Below are positions 7,780-15,733 of a stretch of DNA of 64,000 nucleotides, in pieces; position 1 is the first letter of the stretch; each line of letters opens with the position of its first letter. The notes beneath the pieces are model-generated. The model was given only the letters and a program-made list of their open reading frames with translations. It did no database searches and was not told the DNA's origin. Position numbers and translations under genes: made by a program. Source of the stretch: an uncultured Clostridia bacterium (GTDB taxonomy: Bacteria; Bacillota; Clostridia; TANB77; CAG-508); contig CAKPOI010000006.1 of assembly GCA_934169775.1 (NCBI GenBank), positions 1 to 64,000 on the forward strand, in the 5' to 3' direction.

Positions 7780-9480
7780 TTAATGTCTTTTATAAACATC
7801 TTGAGAAAGCAAAGAAGAACTAACAACTTGACCATTTTGTTTCAAAATTTTGTAAGCTTCTGAGTAGATGGCATTAGAAGTAGTAGAGGTAATTCGATTA
7901 GAAATAGTAACTTCATAATCATTATCAGTTTTTAAACCATAAATTTGAAAATTAGCAATACCATTTTGAACAGAGCAAACAATTTTAATAGGATAATCGC
8001 GGTTATTTTTAAATTTAAAATCAATAGAGCCATAAACAACAGTAGCATCACGGCTTGCAGGAGCATAAGAAGGAACAAATTGATGATTGCTTCTTTCTAC
8101 AATATCTAAATTTGCATAAACTACAGCATTATATAGAGTTGTAGTAATCTGACAAATCCCGCCACCTAGACCATCAACAACTTTTCCACTTACATAAATA
8201 GGAGCTTCCTGATATCCGGCTGCAATCGTTCTTTCTCCAACAACTTTATTATAAGAAAAAGTTTCACCAGGCATTAGTACAGTGCCATTTATTTTATTAG
8301 CAGCCAATTTTAAATTAGTCGTTCTTTTTTGATCTCTAGTAGAATATCTTGTTGAATATTGTGATAGTAAATTTGGGAATGCTTCTGTACCTAGCATATT
8401 TGTTGTTACACTTGGGTAAAGAACCTTTAAAGGTATTGAATATTCATCTTTATCTTCTTGTAGCATAGCTTTTGCTTCATCTACACTAATTGCAAAATCA
8501 ACGCCATTTTCACTTGGGAAGATTGCATATGGATTTTGGGTAAAATATGCATCTTTGGGTTCAGAATATAATTCAGAATGAATACTGTCAATGTTTAGAG
8601 CACTAGGGAATTTTTGATTAGTAGATATTTCTATAGTATTATTTTTTATATTCAAATTTTGAATTTGTTCTATAATATCAGAAGCGGTTTTATCTACATC
8701 AACAACAGCTCCAGTTTCTCCTTTTGTTAAAATTAGGTTTGTACCTTCTATGTAATAACTACTTTCTTTAACTTTGTCAGGTAATTTTCCAGATATATCT
8801 TGTAATTGCTTTTTTAATATTTCTGTGTCTAAAGTTAAAGTAAGAGATATATCTGTTTTATTTAAAAGTGTTTGTAATATTGTTAAATCATTTTGCAGTA
8901 AGTTTCCAGTTCTTCCTATTTTATAAGCTGTGTTTACTGCTGTTGTGGTATCAAATTGAATATTTAGTTCTTTTGTTGAAATAGAAGTTTCGTAATCATT
9001 ATGTTTTAAAGTTATTTCTTCTGGTATTTTACTTGTTATTAAATTATTGATTTTTTTAGCTGCTTCTTCTTGTGTTAATTTTGACACATCATTATTTTGA
9101 ATATATATATTTGAAATTATTTTATTGCTTTTTGTATTAAAAATTGTAAACGTTAAAAAACATACTAAAAATATAGCAAGGAGAATTGAGGCTAATATTA
9201 AAAATATTTGTAATACAGTAGTATGATTTTCAATGTCATTATTATGTGTTGATGAATTTGTTTCTTCAACTTCTTTTGATTCTGATTTTATTTTATTTGA
9301 CTCTTCAGCTGTTTTTGGTTCTAAATTGGTAGTATTTGATTTTTCTTCTGAAATTATATTATCTGCTTTTTCAGCTGTATTTTCTTCTTTTGAATTTATA
9401 ATATCTATGTTTTTATTTTCTAAACTTGTATTATTACTGTCTATTTTTTCAAGATTTTTGGCTATTACTTCATTTGGCAT
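7780..9480 (-). CDS. VanW-family membrane-anchored protein
   Basis: This 566-residue protein starts with about 85 cytoplasmic residues rich in Asn, Ser, Glu and Lys, then one membrane segment (about 87-113). An extracellular part follows with a YoaR-like putative peptidoglycan-binding region (about 120-330) and a VanW domain. The VanW block is recognised by MPGETFSYNKVVGERT and GGGICQITTTLYNA. VanW proteins are cell-envelope proteins of unclear biochemistry that are abundant in Clostridia; despite the name, nothing here suggests vancomycin resistance. The ATG at 9480 follows AAGGATGA. It is transcribed alone. Codon choice shifts along the gene from ATA/GTA-rich to ATT/GTT/TCT-rich. Confidence 0.87.
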   Translation of the reverse strand: MPNEVIAKNLEKIDSNNTSLENKNIDIINSKEENTAEKADNIISEEKSNTTNLEPKTAEESNKIKSESKEVEETNSSTHNNDIENHTTVLQIFLILASILLAIFLVCFLTFTIFNTKSNKIISNIYIQNNDVSKLTQEEAAKKINNLITSKIPEEITLKHNDYETSISTKELNIQFDTTTAVNTAYKIGRTGNLLQNDLTILQTLLNKTDISLTLTLDTEILKKQLQDISGKLPDKVKESSYYIEGTNLILTKGETGAVVDVDKTASDIIEQIQNLNIKNNTIEISTNQKFPSALNIDSIHSELYSEPKDAYFTQNPYAIFPSENGVDFAISVDEAKAMLQEDKDEYSIPLKVLYPSVTTNMLGTEAFPNLLSQYSTRYSTRDQKRTTNLKLAANKINGTVLMPGETFSYNKVVGERTIAAGYQEAPIYVSGKVVDGLGGGICQITTTLYNAVVYANLDIVERSNHQFVPSYAPASRDATVVYGSIDFKFKNNRDYPIKIVCSVQNGIANFQIYGLKTDNDYEVTISNRITSTTSNAIYSEAYKILKQNGQVVSSSLLSQDVYKRH

Positions 9481-9801
9481 ATTATTGTCATCCTTGTAAT
9501 TATATTTAGATTTTTAAAGGATACCTATAAACCTACTTTTATATTATAACATGATATTTTACAATTTTCTATTACATTTTACACTTTTTTTGAAAATTTT
9601 GTGCACGAACAAATACGCGGTCTTTAAAATGTTTAAATAAGTGCTAATGCTATTTTGTTTTTTAAATTTTTTAAAATCTTGATTTTAAATAGAATTTGTA
9701 TTAGAATGAATAAAAATAAAATACATATATTAAAGAAGTGAAAATACATTGACAGTTAGATTTTAATCATTAAAAATTAAAGATAGAAAGGTAGGGTATA
9801 T
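9481..9801. other. Intergenic region vanW-murF
   Basis: This 321-base gap must hold the divergent promoters of vanW and murF. It also holds a degraded family A repeat at 9601-9658. A TTGACA at 9749-9754 could be a -35 element for murF, but no good -10 stands at the proper distance. No gene was seen. Confidence 0.5.
9601..9658 (+). repeat. Family A hairpin repeat, degraded copy 2
   Basis: The left arm and loop are present (GCACGAACAAATACGCGG, TTTAAAATGTTTAAATAAGTGCTAATG). The right arm GTCCGC is missing, replaced by a T-rich run, so the second stem cannot form. Confidence 0.65.
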
Positions 9802-11244
9802 ATGTCAACAGAAATGAAAGTAAAAGATATATTAGAAATAACAGGAGGTAAGTTGTTGCAGGGAAATCTTGAAGCAGTTTGTGGCGAGTTTTCTTATGAT
9901 ACAAGAGTGATGAAAGAAAACGATGTATATATAGGAATAAAAGCAGAAACAATAGATGGTAGTGAATATTGGGAAGAAGCATTTAAAAATGGAGGAAATA
10001 TTGTTATTATAAATCCAATTAAAATAGAAGAAAAATTATTAACCAAATGGCAAGATAAAACAATTATAATTGTTGAGGATAGTTTAATAGCATTGCAAAA
10101 AATAGCTAAATATAAGAGAGAATTATTTGGGAAAAATTTAAAGGTTGTTGCAATTACAGGTAGTGTTGGAAAAACCAGTACAAAAGATATGGTGGCAAAT
10201 GTTATTGCACAAAAATATAAAACATTAAAAACAATGGGAAATTATAATAATCATATAGGATTGCCATTAACTTTATTGCGTTTAACAGATCAAGAAGTTG
10301 CAGTTGTAGAAATGGGAATGAACCATTTTGGAGAAATTAGAGTGCTTACAAATATTGCTAAACCAGATTTAGCAATCATTACAAATATAGGAACATCACA
10401 TATTGGAAATTTAGGCTCAAGAGAAAATATTTTAAAATCTAAATTAGAGATTTTAGAAGGAATGGATAATAAAGAGATTATAGTTAATCAAGATAATGAT
10501 TTACTTGGAAAATGGCAAAAAGATAATGAAAAAAATCCAGAATTAAAAATTCATTCATTTGCCATTAAAGGTGATAAAGAAATACAAAATGAATGTGAAG
10601 TTTGGGCAACAGATATAGATTTAAAGGAAAACGGAAGTAGCTTTGCTTGCCATTTGATTAATAATGGAAAAGAGGAATTTTTTGATGTAAATGTTCCAGT
10701 TGGTGGAATTCATTTTGTGTATAATGCTTTGTGTGCTATTCTTGCAGGCAAATTATTAGGAATTGAAAATGATAAAATAAAAAATGGAATAGAAACATTT
10801 TCTTTGACTAAAAAAAGGATGGAAGTTGAAAATTTGCTAAATGGAGTTACTGTTATAAATGATGCTTATAATGCAAGTTTTGAATCTATTCAGGCATCAC
10901 TTAGTTGTTTAAGTGGATATAAAAACCGCAGAAAAATTGCTGTTTTAGGAGATGTTTTTGAATTAGGAGATTTTGCTGAAGAAATGCACAGAAAAATTGG
11001 TAAAGCTGTTGCTAATAGTGATGTTGATGTTTTACTTTGTTGTGGAGAGTATTCTAAATTTGTTGCAGAAGAAGCAAAAAGTGGAAAATTAGAACAAGTT
11101 AAATATTTTGAAAATAAGGAAGAAATTTTAAATTATTTAATAAAATCTGTTAAATCAGAGGATGTTATATTATTTAAAGCTTCTAATGGAATGAAGTTTT
11201 TTGAGTTATGTAACAAATTTGTTGAAATTTTTTCAAACTCATGA
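9802..11244 (+). CDS. murF: UDP-MurNAc-tripeptide:D-Ala-D-Ala ligase MurF
   Basis: MurF completes the cytoplasmic peptidoglycan precursor by adding D-Ala-D-Ala to UDP-MurNAc-tripeptide using ATP. The 480-residue product has the three Mur-ligase domains: an N-terminal UDP-binding part (SYDTRVMKENDVYIGI), the ATPase centre with ITGSVGKTSTKD (P-loop about 119-128), the substrate motif MGNYNNHIGLPLTLL and MGMNHFGEI, and the C-terminal domain with NDAYNASFESI and VLGDVFELG. Length is normal. The ATG at 9802 follows GAAAGGTAGGG. A promoter for the next gene lies inside its last codons. Confidence 0.96.
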   Translation: MSTEMKVKDILEITGGKLLQGNLEAVCGEFSYDTRVMKENDVYIGIKAETIDGSEYWEEAFKNGGNIVIINPIKIEEKLLTKWQDKTIIIVEDSLIALQKIAKYKRELFGKNLKVVAITGSVGKTSTKDMVANVIAQKYKTLKTMGNYNNHIGLPLTLLRLTDQEVAVVEMGMNHFGEIRVLTNIAKPDLAIITNIGTSHIGNLGSRENILKSKLEILEGMDNKEIIVNQDNDLLGKWQKDNEKNPELKIHSFAIKGDKEIQNECEVWATDIDLKENGSSFACHLINNGKEEFFDVNVPVGGIHFVYNALCAILAGKLLGIENDKIKNGIETFSLTKKRMEVENLLNGVTVINDAYNASFESIQASLSCLSGYKNRRKIAVLGDVFELGDFAEEMHRKIGKAVANSDVDVLLCCGEYSKFVAEEAKSGKLEQVKYFENKEEILNYLIKSVKSEDVILFKASNGMKFFELCNKFVEIFSNS

Positions 11245-11250
11245 TATAAT
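11222..11250 (+). promoter_or_regulatory. Promoter inside the end of murF for the DnaJ-like gene
   Basis: TTGAAA (11222-11227) and TATAAT (11245-11250) have a 17-base spacer. Transcription would begin near 11257, giving a leader of about 160 bases before the DnaJ-like gene. Confidence 0.65.
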
Positions 11251-11271
11251 GAGGCTACCAATTACGTCCTG

Positions 11272-11291
11272 GGAAATTTATATAAATTTCC
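11272..11291. repeat. Perfect 20-base palindrome in the dnaJ-like leader
   Basis: GGAAATTTATATAAATTTCC is a perfect palindrome in the untranslated leader, 15 bases after the predicted transcription start. It may be an operator or an RNA hairpin; it has no T-run, so termination is unlikely. Confidence 0.6.
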
Positions 11292-11340
11292 TAGAATATA
11301 CACACTTTATACATAAATTTGTTAGAGAAAGTTTTATGTG

Positions 11341-11404
11341 TGAGCAAATATGCAGACTTAAAAAATTCTTAATTTGAGTACAAGATTGATAATGTCTGCG
11401 TTTG
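11341..11404 (+). repeat. Family A hairpin repeat, copy 3, at a ribosome-binding site
   Basis: GAGCAAATATGCAGAC and GTCTGCGTTTG form the second stem around a diverged loop. The right arm ends directly at the GGAGGA ribosome-binding site of the DnaJ-like gene, so folding could affect its translation. Confidence 0.65.
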
Positions 11405-11415
11405 GAGGATGTTCA

Positions 11416-12279
11416 ATGAAATTTAAAGATTATTATAAAATACTTGGGTTAGAAACAAGTAGGGTATCAATAAATGAAATAAAAACAGCTTATAGAATAT
11501 CTGCTAAAAAAAATCATCCAGATTTAAATGTAGGAGATAAATTAGCAGAAGAAAGAATAAAAGATATAAATGAAGCATATAGAGTTTTATCTGTACCAGC
11601 TAGTAAAAGAAAATATGATAGGACATGGAATACATATCATATAAGAAATAAGCAAAAAAAACTAAAAAGTAAAGAATCAATCTTTCAAATATTTTTGGGA
11701 AATGTTGATGAGAATACAGAAAAGCAAGAAAATAAAGAAGCTACTAGAGGAGAAGATGTAGAAACTGAAATAGATATACAATTAGATGAAGCTTATTTTG
11801 GAACAGAAAAAAAGATTTCATTAAAAGAATCTAGTGGAAAAAATAGAATAATTTCTGTCACTATTCCTAAAGGCATACAAAATGGGGAAAAAATTAGACT
11901 TATAGGACAAGGAAAAGATGGAAAAAATGGTGGAAAAAATGGTGATATGTATATAAAAATGAACATTCAAAATAATAGTAAATTTAGATTAGAAGGAATG
12001 GATTTATATACAGATTTATTTCTTACACCATGGGAAGCTACTTTGGGAGCTAGAGTAAATATATCTACAGTTGATAGTCAAACTAAAATATATATTCCAC
12101 AAGGAATACAAAGTGGCGAAAAATTAAGGATTCCAAATAAAGGATATAAAAATGGTGAAGGTGCAAGAGGTGATTTAGTAGCAGAGGTAAAAATAGTTGT
12201 TCCAAAGAGTTTAACAGAACAAGAAAAAAGCTTATATGAGCAATTACAAAAAGTATCATCTTTTAACCCTAGAACATAG
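11416..12279 (+). CDS. DnaJ/CbpA-like cochaperone
   Basis: This 287-residue protein has a J domain at residues about 5-68 with the HPD motif (KKNHPDLN), which stimulates DnaK ATPase. Two DnaJ-type C-terminal substrate-binding domains follow (IDIQLDEAYFGTEKKISL...IPKGIQNGEKIRLIGQGKDG and MYIKMNIQ...TDLFLTPWEATLGARVNI). The Gly/Phe region and the zinc-finger domain of true DnaJ are absent, so it is a CbpA-type (class II) protein. The ATG at 11416 stands six bases after GGAGGA; the frame is open upstream to 11374, but that overlies the hairpin repeat. No dnaK or grpE is nearby. Confidence 0.88.
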   Translation: MKFKDYYKILGLETSRVSINEIKTAYRISAKKNHPDLNVGDKLAEERIKDINEAYRVLSVPASKRKYDRTWNTYHIRNKQKKLKSKESIFQIFLGNVDENTEKQENKEATRGEDVETEIDIQLDEAYFGTEKKISLKESSGKNRIISVTIPKGIQNGEKIRLIGQGKDGKNGGKNGDMYIKMNIQNNSKFRLEGMDLYTDLFLTPWEATLGARVNISTVDSQTKIYIPQGIQSGEKLRIPNKGYKNGEGARGDLVAEVKIVVPKSLTEQEKSLYEQLQKVSSFNPRT

Positions 12280-12331
12280 ATTTAAATTAAATGATTAATT
12301 AATATAGAATTATAAATTTACATAATTTTTA

Positions 12332-12360
12332 TTGACAAAAGGCTTGTTTTTAGGTATAAT
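12332..12360 (+). promoter_or_regulatory. Strong sigma-A promoter of the coupling-protein operon
   Basis: TTGACA (12332-12337) and TATAAT (12355-12360) match consensus exactly with a 17-base spacer. It drives the three-gene unit 12421-15402. Confidence 0.85.
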
Positions 12361-12420
12361 TAGAAGTGGACATGCAAAAGACAAGCTATGTGTAAAATCA
12401 TAGAAAAGGGGTGTCATAAA

Positions 12421-12945
12421 ATGGATATGTGGCAAGGAAAACACTTTAGTATAACAGATCCTAAAGATGTTAGAACAGTAATATACCAAGTAAATAGAAC
12501 AGAAAAAGAATTTTTAGATAATTCACCAAAATTCACAATACAAAGATTAGATTTTACATCAGAGATAAGAGGGGAAAATACTAAGAAAACTTTTTATATT
12601 GATAATCCATCAGAAGATGAAGATCAATTGGTAATTTTGTCTTTTGGAAAGGACAGAGTGGTTGTAAATATGGCACTTTTAGAAAATAATAAAATTTCAA
12701 TTTCTAAAAAACCAATGCCACTAAAACTTGATAGTTTGTATACGGAAACAGAAACAGAATATAAAAATTTCCGTTATACACCTAACTTAAAAAGGCCAAT
12801 ATGTATTATAGACCCAGAAACAACGGAAGAAGTAAAGCCAGTTCTTTATTTTGATGAAAAAACAAATGAAGTGAAAGGTAAGTGTAAATTAAAACCATAT
12901 AAATCTTATTTTGCCTTTGAAATTAGAGACAAAAAAGATGATTAA
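12421..12945 (+). CDS. Unknown protein, first gene of the VirD4-like operon
   Basis: I do not recognise this soluble 174-residue protein. It has no signal or membrane segment. It is rich in charged residues and predicted strands (FTIQRLDFTSEIRG, KKTFYIDNPSEDEDQLVILSFGKDRVVVNMALL), which suggests a beta-rich fold. The ATG at 12421 follows AAAAGGGGTGTCATAA; a longer reading from 12388 would run through the untranslated leader. It is the first gene after a consensus promoter, and the next start codon is only 15 bases after its stop. Its constant companionship with the coupling ATPase downstream is the only hint at a role. Confidence 0.82.
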   Translation: MDMWQGKHFSITDPKDVRTVIYQVNRTEKEFLDNSPKFTIQRLDFTSEIRGENTKKTFYIDNPSEDEDQLVILSFGKDRVVVNMALLENNKISISKKPMPLKLDSLYTETETEYKNFRYTPNLKRPICIIDPETTEEVKPVLYFDEKTNEVKGKCKLKPYKSYFAFEIRDKKDD

Positions 12946-12959
12946 GGAGGAAGTTTTAA

Positions 12960-13328
12960 ATGGGAAATGCAGGCACAGGAGCTCAGAAAGAGGACAATAA
13001 GATGAGAATACAAATTGTTTGTTCTATATTAGCAGAAGTGCAAAATCAATTAGAAGAAGGTCAAAAACCAGGAGATGCAACAAAGGTAAAAGCAATTGCT
13101 CAAAAAGATGATATAGCAGAACATGTTATGGAAGAATTAATGCAAACAGTTGCAAAAGATAATGAATGTAGATATGATCCAGAAACAGGATTAGCAATAA
13201 GAATTGTAGATGGGCAAATTATAGAAGCAAATGCTGAAAAATTCAAGAAAATTGATGAGCAACGTAAAAATTCTGGAAGAAAAGTTAAACAGATTAGAAC
13301 TAATGATAGAACAGAAAGAGATATATAA
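12960..13328 (+). CDS. Unknown small protein, second gene of the VirD4-like operon
   Basis: This soluble 122-residue protein has no family I recognise. It is mostly helical and highly charged. The central part (IVCSILAEVQNQLEEGQKPG, HVMEELMQTVAKDN) looks like an alpha-helical bundle, followed by YDPETGLAIRIVDGQII and a basic tail (GRKVKQIRTNDRTERDI). The ATG at 12960 is nine bases after AAGGAGG, which itself overlaps the stop of the previous gene, so the two are probably translationally coupled. The VirD4-like gene starts 25 bases after its stop. A small partner or adaptor of the ATPase would fit, but this is inference from context only. Confidence 0.8.
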   Translation: MGNAGTGAQKEDNKMRIQIVCSILAEVQNQLEEGQKPGDATKVKAIAQKDDIAEHVMEELMQTVAKDNECRYDPETGLAIRIVDGQIIEANAEKFKKIDEQRKNSGRKVKQIRTNDRTERDI

Positions 13329-13353
13329 ATAAACAAATGAGTAGGTGATATGT

Positions 13354-15402
13354 ATGAACTACAAAGTAGAGGGAGCATTGAAAAAAAATAGAAAAAAAAT
13401 TATTATAGGCGCGGTACTATGGATTCTTTTAGCCATAGTATTTGTTTCGCCTTTTTCGTATGCAATTTTTAAGTCAAGTTCAAATGAAGGTTTTAGGCTT
13501 ATGGAATTCTTTGAAAACTTTACTAAATATGTAATGCAGCCTTTTTCAACATTAGGAAAAACTTTTTCAGATGGAGCTGCTGGGAATTTTGTATCAACAT
13601 TAATTGGATTTACAATTATATATGGAATTGCAGTAACTATAGGTATTGTAAAATCAGCACCTAAACATCAATATTCTGATATTGAACATGGTTCTAGTGA
13701 CTGGAGTCAACATGGTGAACAATATAGTATATTAGATAGAAATAAAGGACTTCTTTTAGCAGAAAATAATTATCTACCACTTGATAAAAGAGGTAATGTT
13801 AATGTATTAGTAGTCGGTGGATCAGGTTCTGGTAAATCAGCTTCTTATTCAATACCAAATGCATATCAGATGTTAGGTTCATATGTTTTTACTGATCCAA
13901 AGGGTGAACTTTATGATGCTACAGCTGGTTATCTAAGAGATCATGGTTATAAAATTAAAGTTTTGAATTTAGTAAGACCACAATTTAGTGATGGATATAA
14001 TCCTTTGATGCATATATCTTCAGAAATAGATGTAGATGTTATTGCAAATACTATTGTAAAAGGACAAAAATCAGAAGGTGGAAGTTCTGAACCATTTTGG
14101 GATGATTCAGCTGAAATGTTATTAAAGGCTTTGATTTATTATTTGTTAGCAACAAGACCTAAGGAAGAACAAAACTTGGCTAGTTGTGCTGAATTGGTAA
14201 GGGCTGCTAATGCTAAGGGAGGAAGCAATCTATTAACTGAATTAATTAGTGCTTTACCATATGATCATCCTGCTAGAATGTATTATAAATCTATTGAAAT
14301 TGCACCAGAAAAAACGTATAGTTCTATTTTAAGTACTTTGCAATCAAAATTAGGTAAATTTGATTCTAAGGAAATCGCAGAATTAACTTCAACAGATACA
14401 ATAGATTTTGAAGAAATAGGAAATCAAAGAACAGCAGTTTATGTTATTTCTTCTGATACTCATACTGCATATGACTTTTTATTGACAATATTCTTTTCTC
14501 AGATGATTCAACAATTATATGATTTTGCTGATCAGAATGGTGGTAGATTAAAGGAACAAACATTTTTTATATTAGATGAGTTTGCTAATATAGGAAAAAT
14601 ACCCGATTTCGACAAAAAGATTTCAACATCTAGAAGTAGGAAAATTTCTTTTAGTGTAATTTTGCAAAATGTTGATCAGTTAGAAGCAGTTTATGAAAAA
14701 TCTTATGAAACTATAATGGGTAACTGTGATACTCACTTGTTCTTAGGAAGTAACTCGTATAAAACTGTTGAATATTTTTCAAAACAATTAGGTGAAAAGA
14801 CAATAGAAAGAGATAGTATATCAATAAGTAAAGATAAGCAAAATCATAAGACAGGTAAGAGTATTTCTGATCAGGTTATGGCTAGGGCGTTAATGACTCC
14901 AGATGAATTGCGTAGAATGGATATAGATCAGTGTATAATTTTTGTTAAAGGTTTAAAACCTGTTAAGGCCCCAAAATTTTATTATTTTAAACATCCTATG
15001 GCAAAAGATTTGGCTCGCCATCAAATTAGTCATAATGATATAGGTGAGATTCAAAGAGGAAATTGGAGAAAATATAATCCTTATAATCCATATGTTCCAG
15101 AAAATGAAGAAAAAAAGATTGAAAACTTGAAAGTTGATTCTTTAGATGATTTGTTTGAAGATGATGATGTATTGGAGAATAAAAATAAAATTGCTGAGAA
15201 TAAAAATGTGAGTATTGATGTGCCAGTTCCTGATTTGGAAGATTTGACAGAAAAGGTTCCTGCTGCAGTGGCTTCGACTTCTAAGGTTTCTTCTTTGGAG
15301 GATTTTGATGATGCTCCGGTTCTTCCTCAAGAGGATGAGTATGATTTGCAAAAGGAACTTGAGGCTAAGTTTGATGAATTGTTTGGGCCACTTGATGACT
15401 AA
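13354..15402 (+). CDS. VirD4/TraG-type coupling ATPase (T4SS-DNA_transf family)
   Basis: The 682-residue protein resembles type IV secretion coupling proteins, membrane ATPases that recruit and drive DNA or protein substrates. Two N-terminal membrane segments (about residues 16-38 and 78-99) are followed by the motor domain with Walker A GGSGSGKS (155-162), the DPKGELY motif, and Walker B FFILDEFANIGKIPDF (D408-E409). FSVILQNVDQLEAVYE and FLGSNSYKTVEYFS are family hallmarks. The last 120 residues are an acidic, low-complexity tail. The ATG at 13354 follows TAGGTGAT. No relaxase, VirB4 or other conjugation gene lies nearby; it ends an operon with two small unknowns in otherwise housekeeping surroundings. 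Confidence 0.9.
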   Translation: MNYKVEGALKKNRKKIIIGAVLWILLAIVFVSPFSYAIFKSSSNEGFRLMEFFENFTKYVMQPFSTLGKTFSDGAAGNFVSTLIGFTIIYGIAVTIGIVKSAPKHQYSDIEHGSSDWSQHGEQYSILDRNKGLLLAENNYLPLDKRGNVNVLVVGGSGSGKSASYSIPNAYQMLGSYVFTDPKGELYDATAGYLRDHGYKIKVLNLVRPQFSDGYNPLMHISSEIDVDVIANTIVKGQKSEGGSSEPFWDDSAEMLLKALIYYLLATRPKEEQNLASCAELVRAANAKGGSNLLTELISALPYDHPARMYYKSIEIAPEKTYSSILSTLQSKLGKFDSKEIAELTSTDTIDFEEIGNQRTAVYVISSDTHTAYDFLLTIFFSQMIQQLYDFADQNGGRLKEQTFFILDEFANIGKIPDFDKKISTSRSRKISFSVILQNVDQLEAVYEKSYETIMGNCDTHLFLGSNSYKTVEYFSKQLGEKTIERDSISISKDKQNHKTGKSISDQVMARALMTPDELRRMDIDQCIIFVKGLKPVKAPKFYYFKHPMAKDLARHQISHNDIGEIQRGNWRKYNPYNPYVPENEEKKIENLKVDSLDDLFEDDDVLENKNKIAENKNVSIDVPVPDLEDLTEKVPAAVASTSKVSSLEDFDDAPVLPQEDEYDLQKELEAKFDELFGPLDD

Positions 15403-15434
15403 AAGTACATATACATGTATTAATTTGCTATAAG

Positions 15435-15626
15435 TTAATATATGTATATGTTTTTATAATTTTCTCGGTTCAATACATAACCTAAGAATTTCTAAAATAA
15501 TTTAATGGCACCCTTCCACTTAGTCCTCGCTTTGCTCGACGTGAACGCTTTCCATGAAATTATTTAAGAAATTCTAAGATTATTCCAATCACATTCGAAA
15601 ATTATTTTAACATATACATATATTAA
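15435..15626. repeat. Family D long hairpin, copy 1
   Basis: Outer arms TTAATATATGTATATG (15435-) and CATATACATATATTAA (-15626) are perfectly complementary, and pairing continues inward through AAGAATTTCTAAAATAATTT and its partner. The centre (15524-15546) holds TCCTCGC-TTT-GCTCGACGTGAAC, shared with copy 2 at 29482-29691. Together with the terminator and promoter it fills the 331-base gap after the coupling gene. Confidence 0.85.
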
Positions 15627-15630
15627 CTTA

Positions 15631-15662
15631 AAAGTAGAATTTAAAAAAATTCTACTTTTTTC
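15631..15662 (+). terminator. Terminator of the VirD4-like operon
   Basis: AAAGTAGAATTT (15631-15642) pairs with AAATTCTACTTT (15647-15658), followed by a T-run. Confidence 0.8.
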
Positions 15663-15690
15663 TTGACTTTTTTTTTATATGTGATACAAT
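15663..15690 (+). promoter_or_regulatory. Promoter of the SbcD-like gene
   Basis: TTGACT (15663-15668) and TACAAT (15685-15690) are 16 bases apart. The region lies 44 bases before the gene start. Confidence 0.6.
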
Positions 15691-15733
15691 ACAAATGTTC
15701 GCATACTAAAGAGGGGGAGGTAGCAATTTTATT

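Noticed and set aside
7780..9480. A vancomycin-resistance gene
   Set aside because: VanW-domain proteins are common envelope proteins in Clostridia, and no vanHAX-type genes or VanRS regulators are present.
9481..9801. Riboswitch or T-box before murF
   Set aside because: No conserved T-box or known riboswitch signature was seen; the only structure is a degraded family A repeat.
12332..15402. An integrated conjugative element around the coupling ATPase
   Set aside because: No relaxase, VirB4, integrase or attachment repeats flank it, and neighbours on both sides are housekeeping genes.
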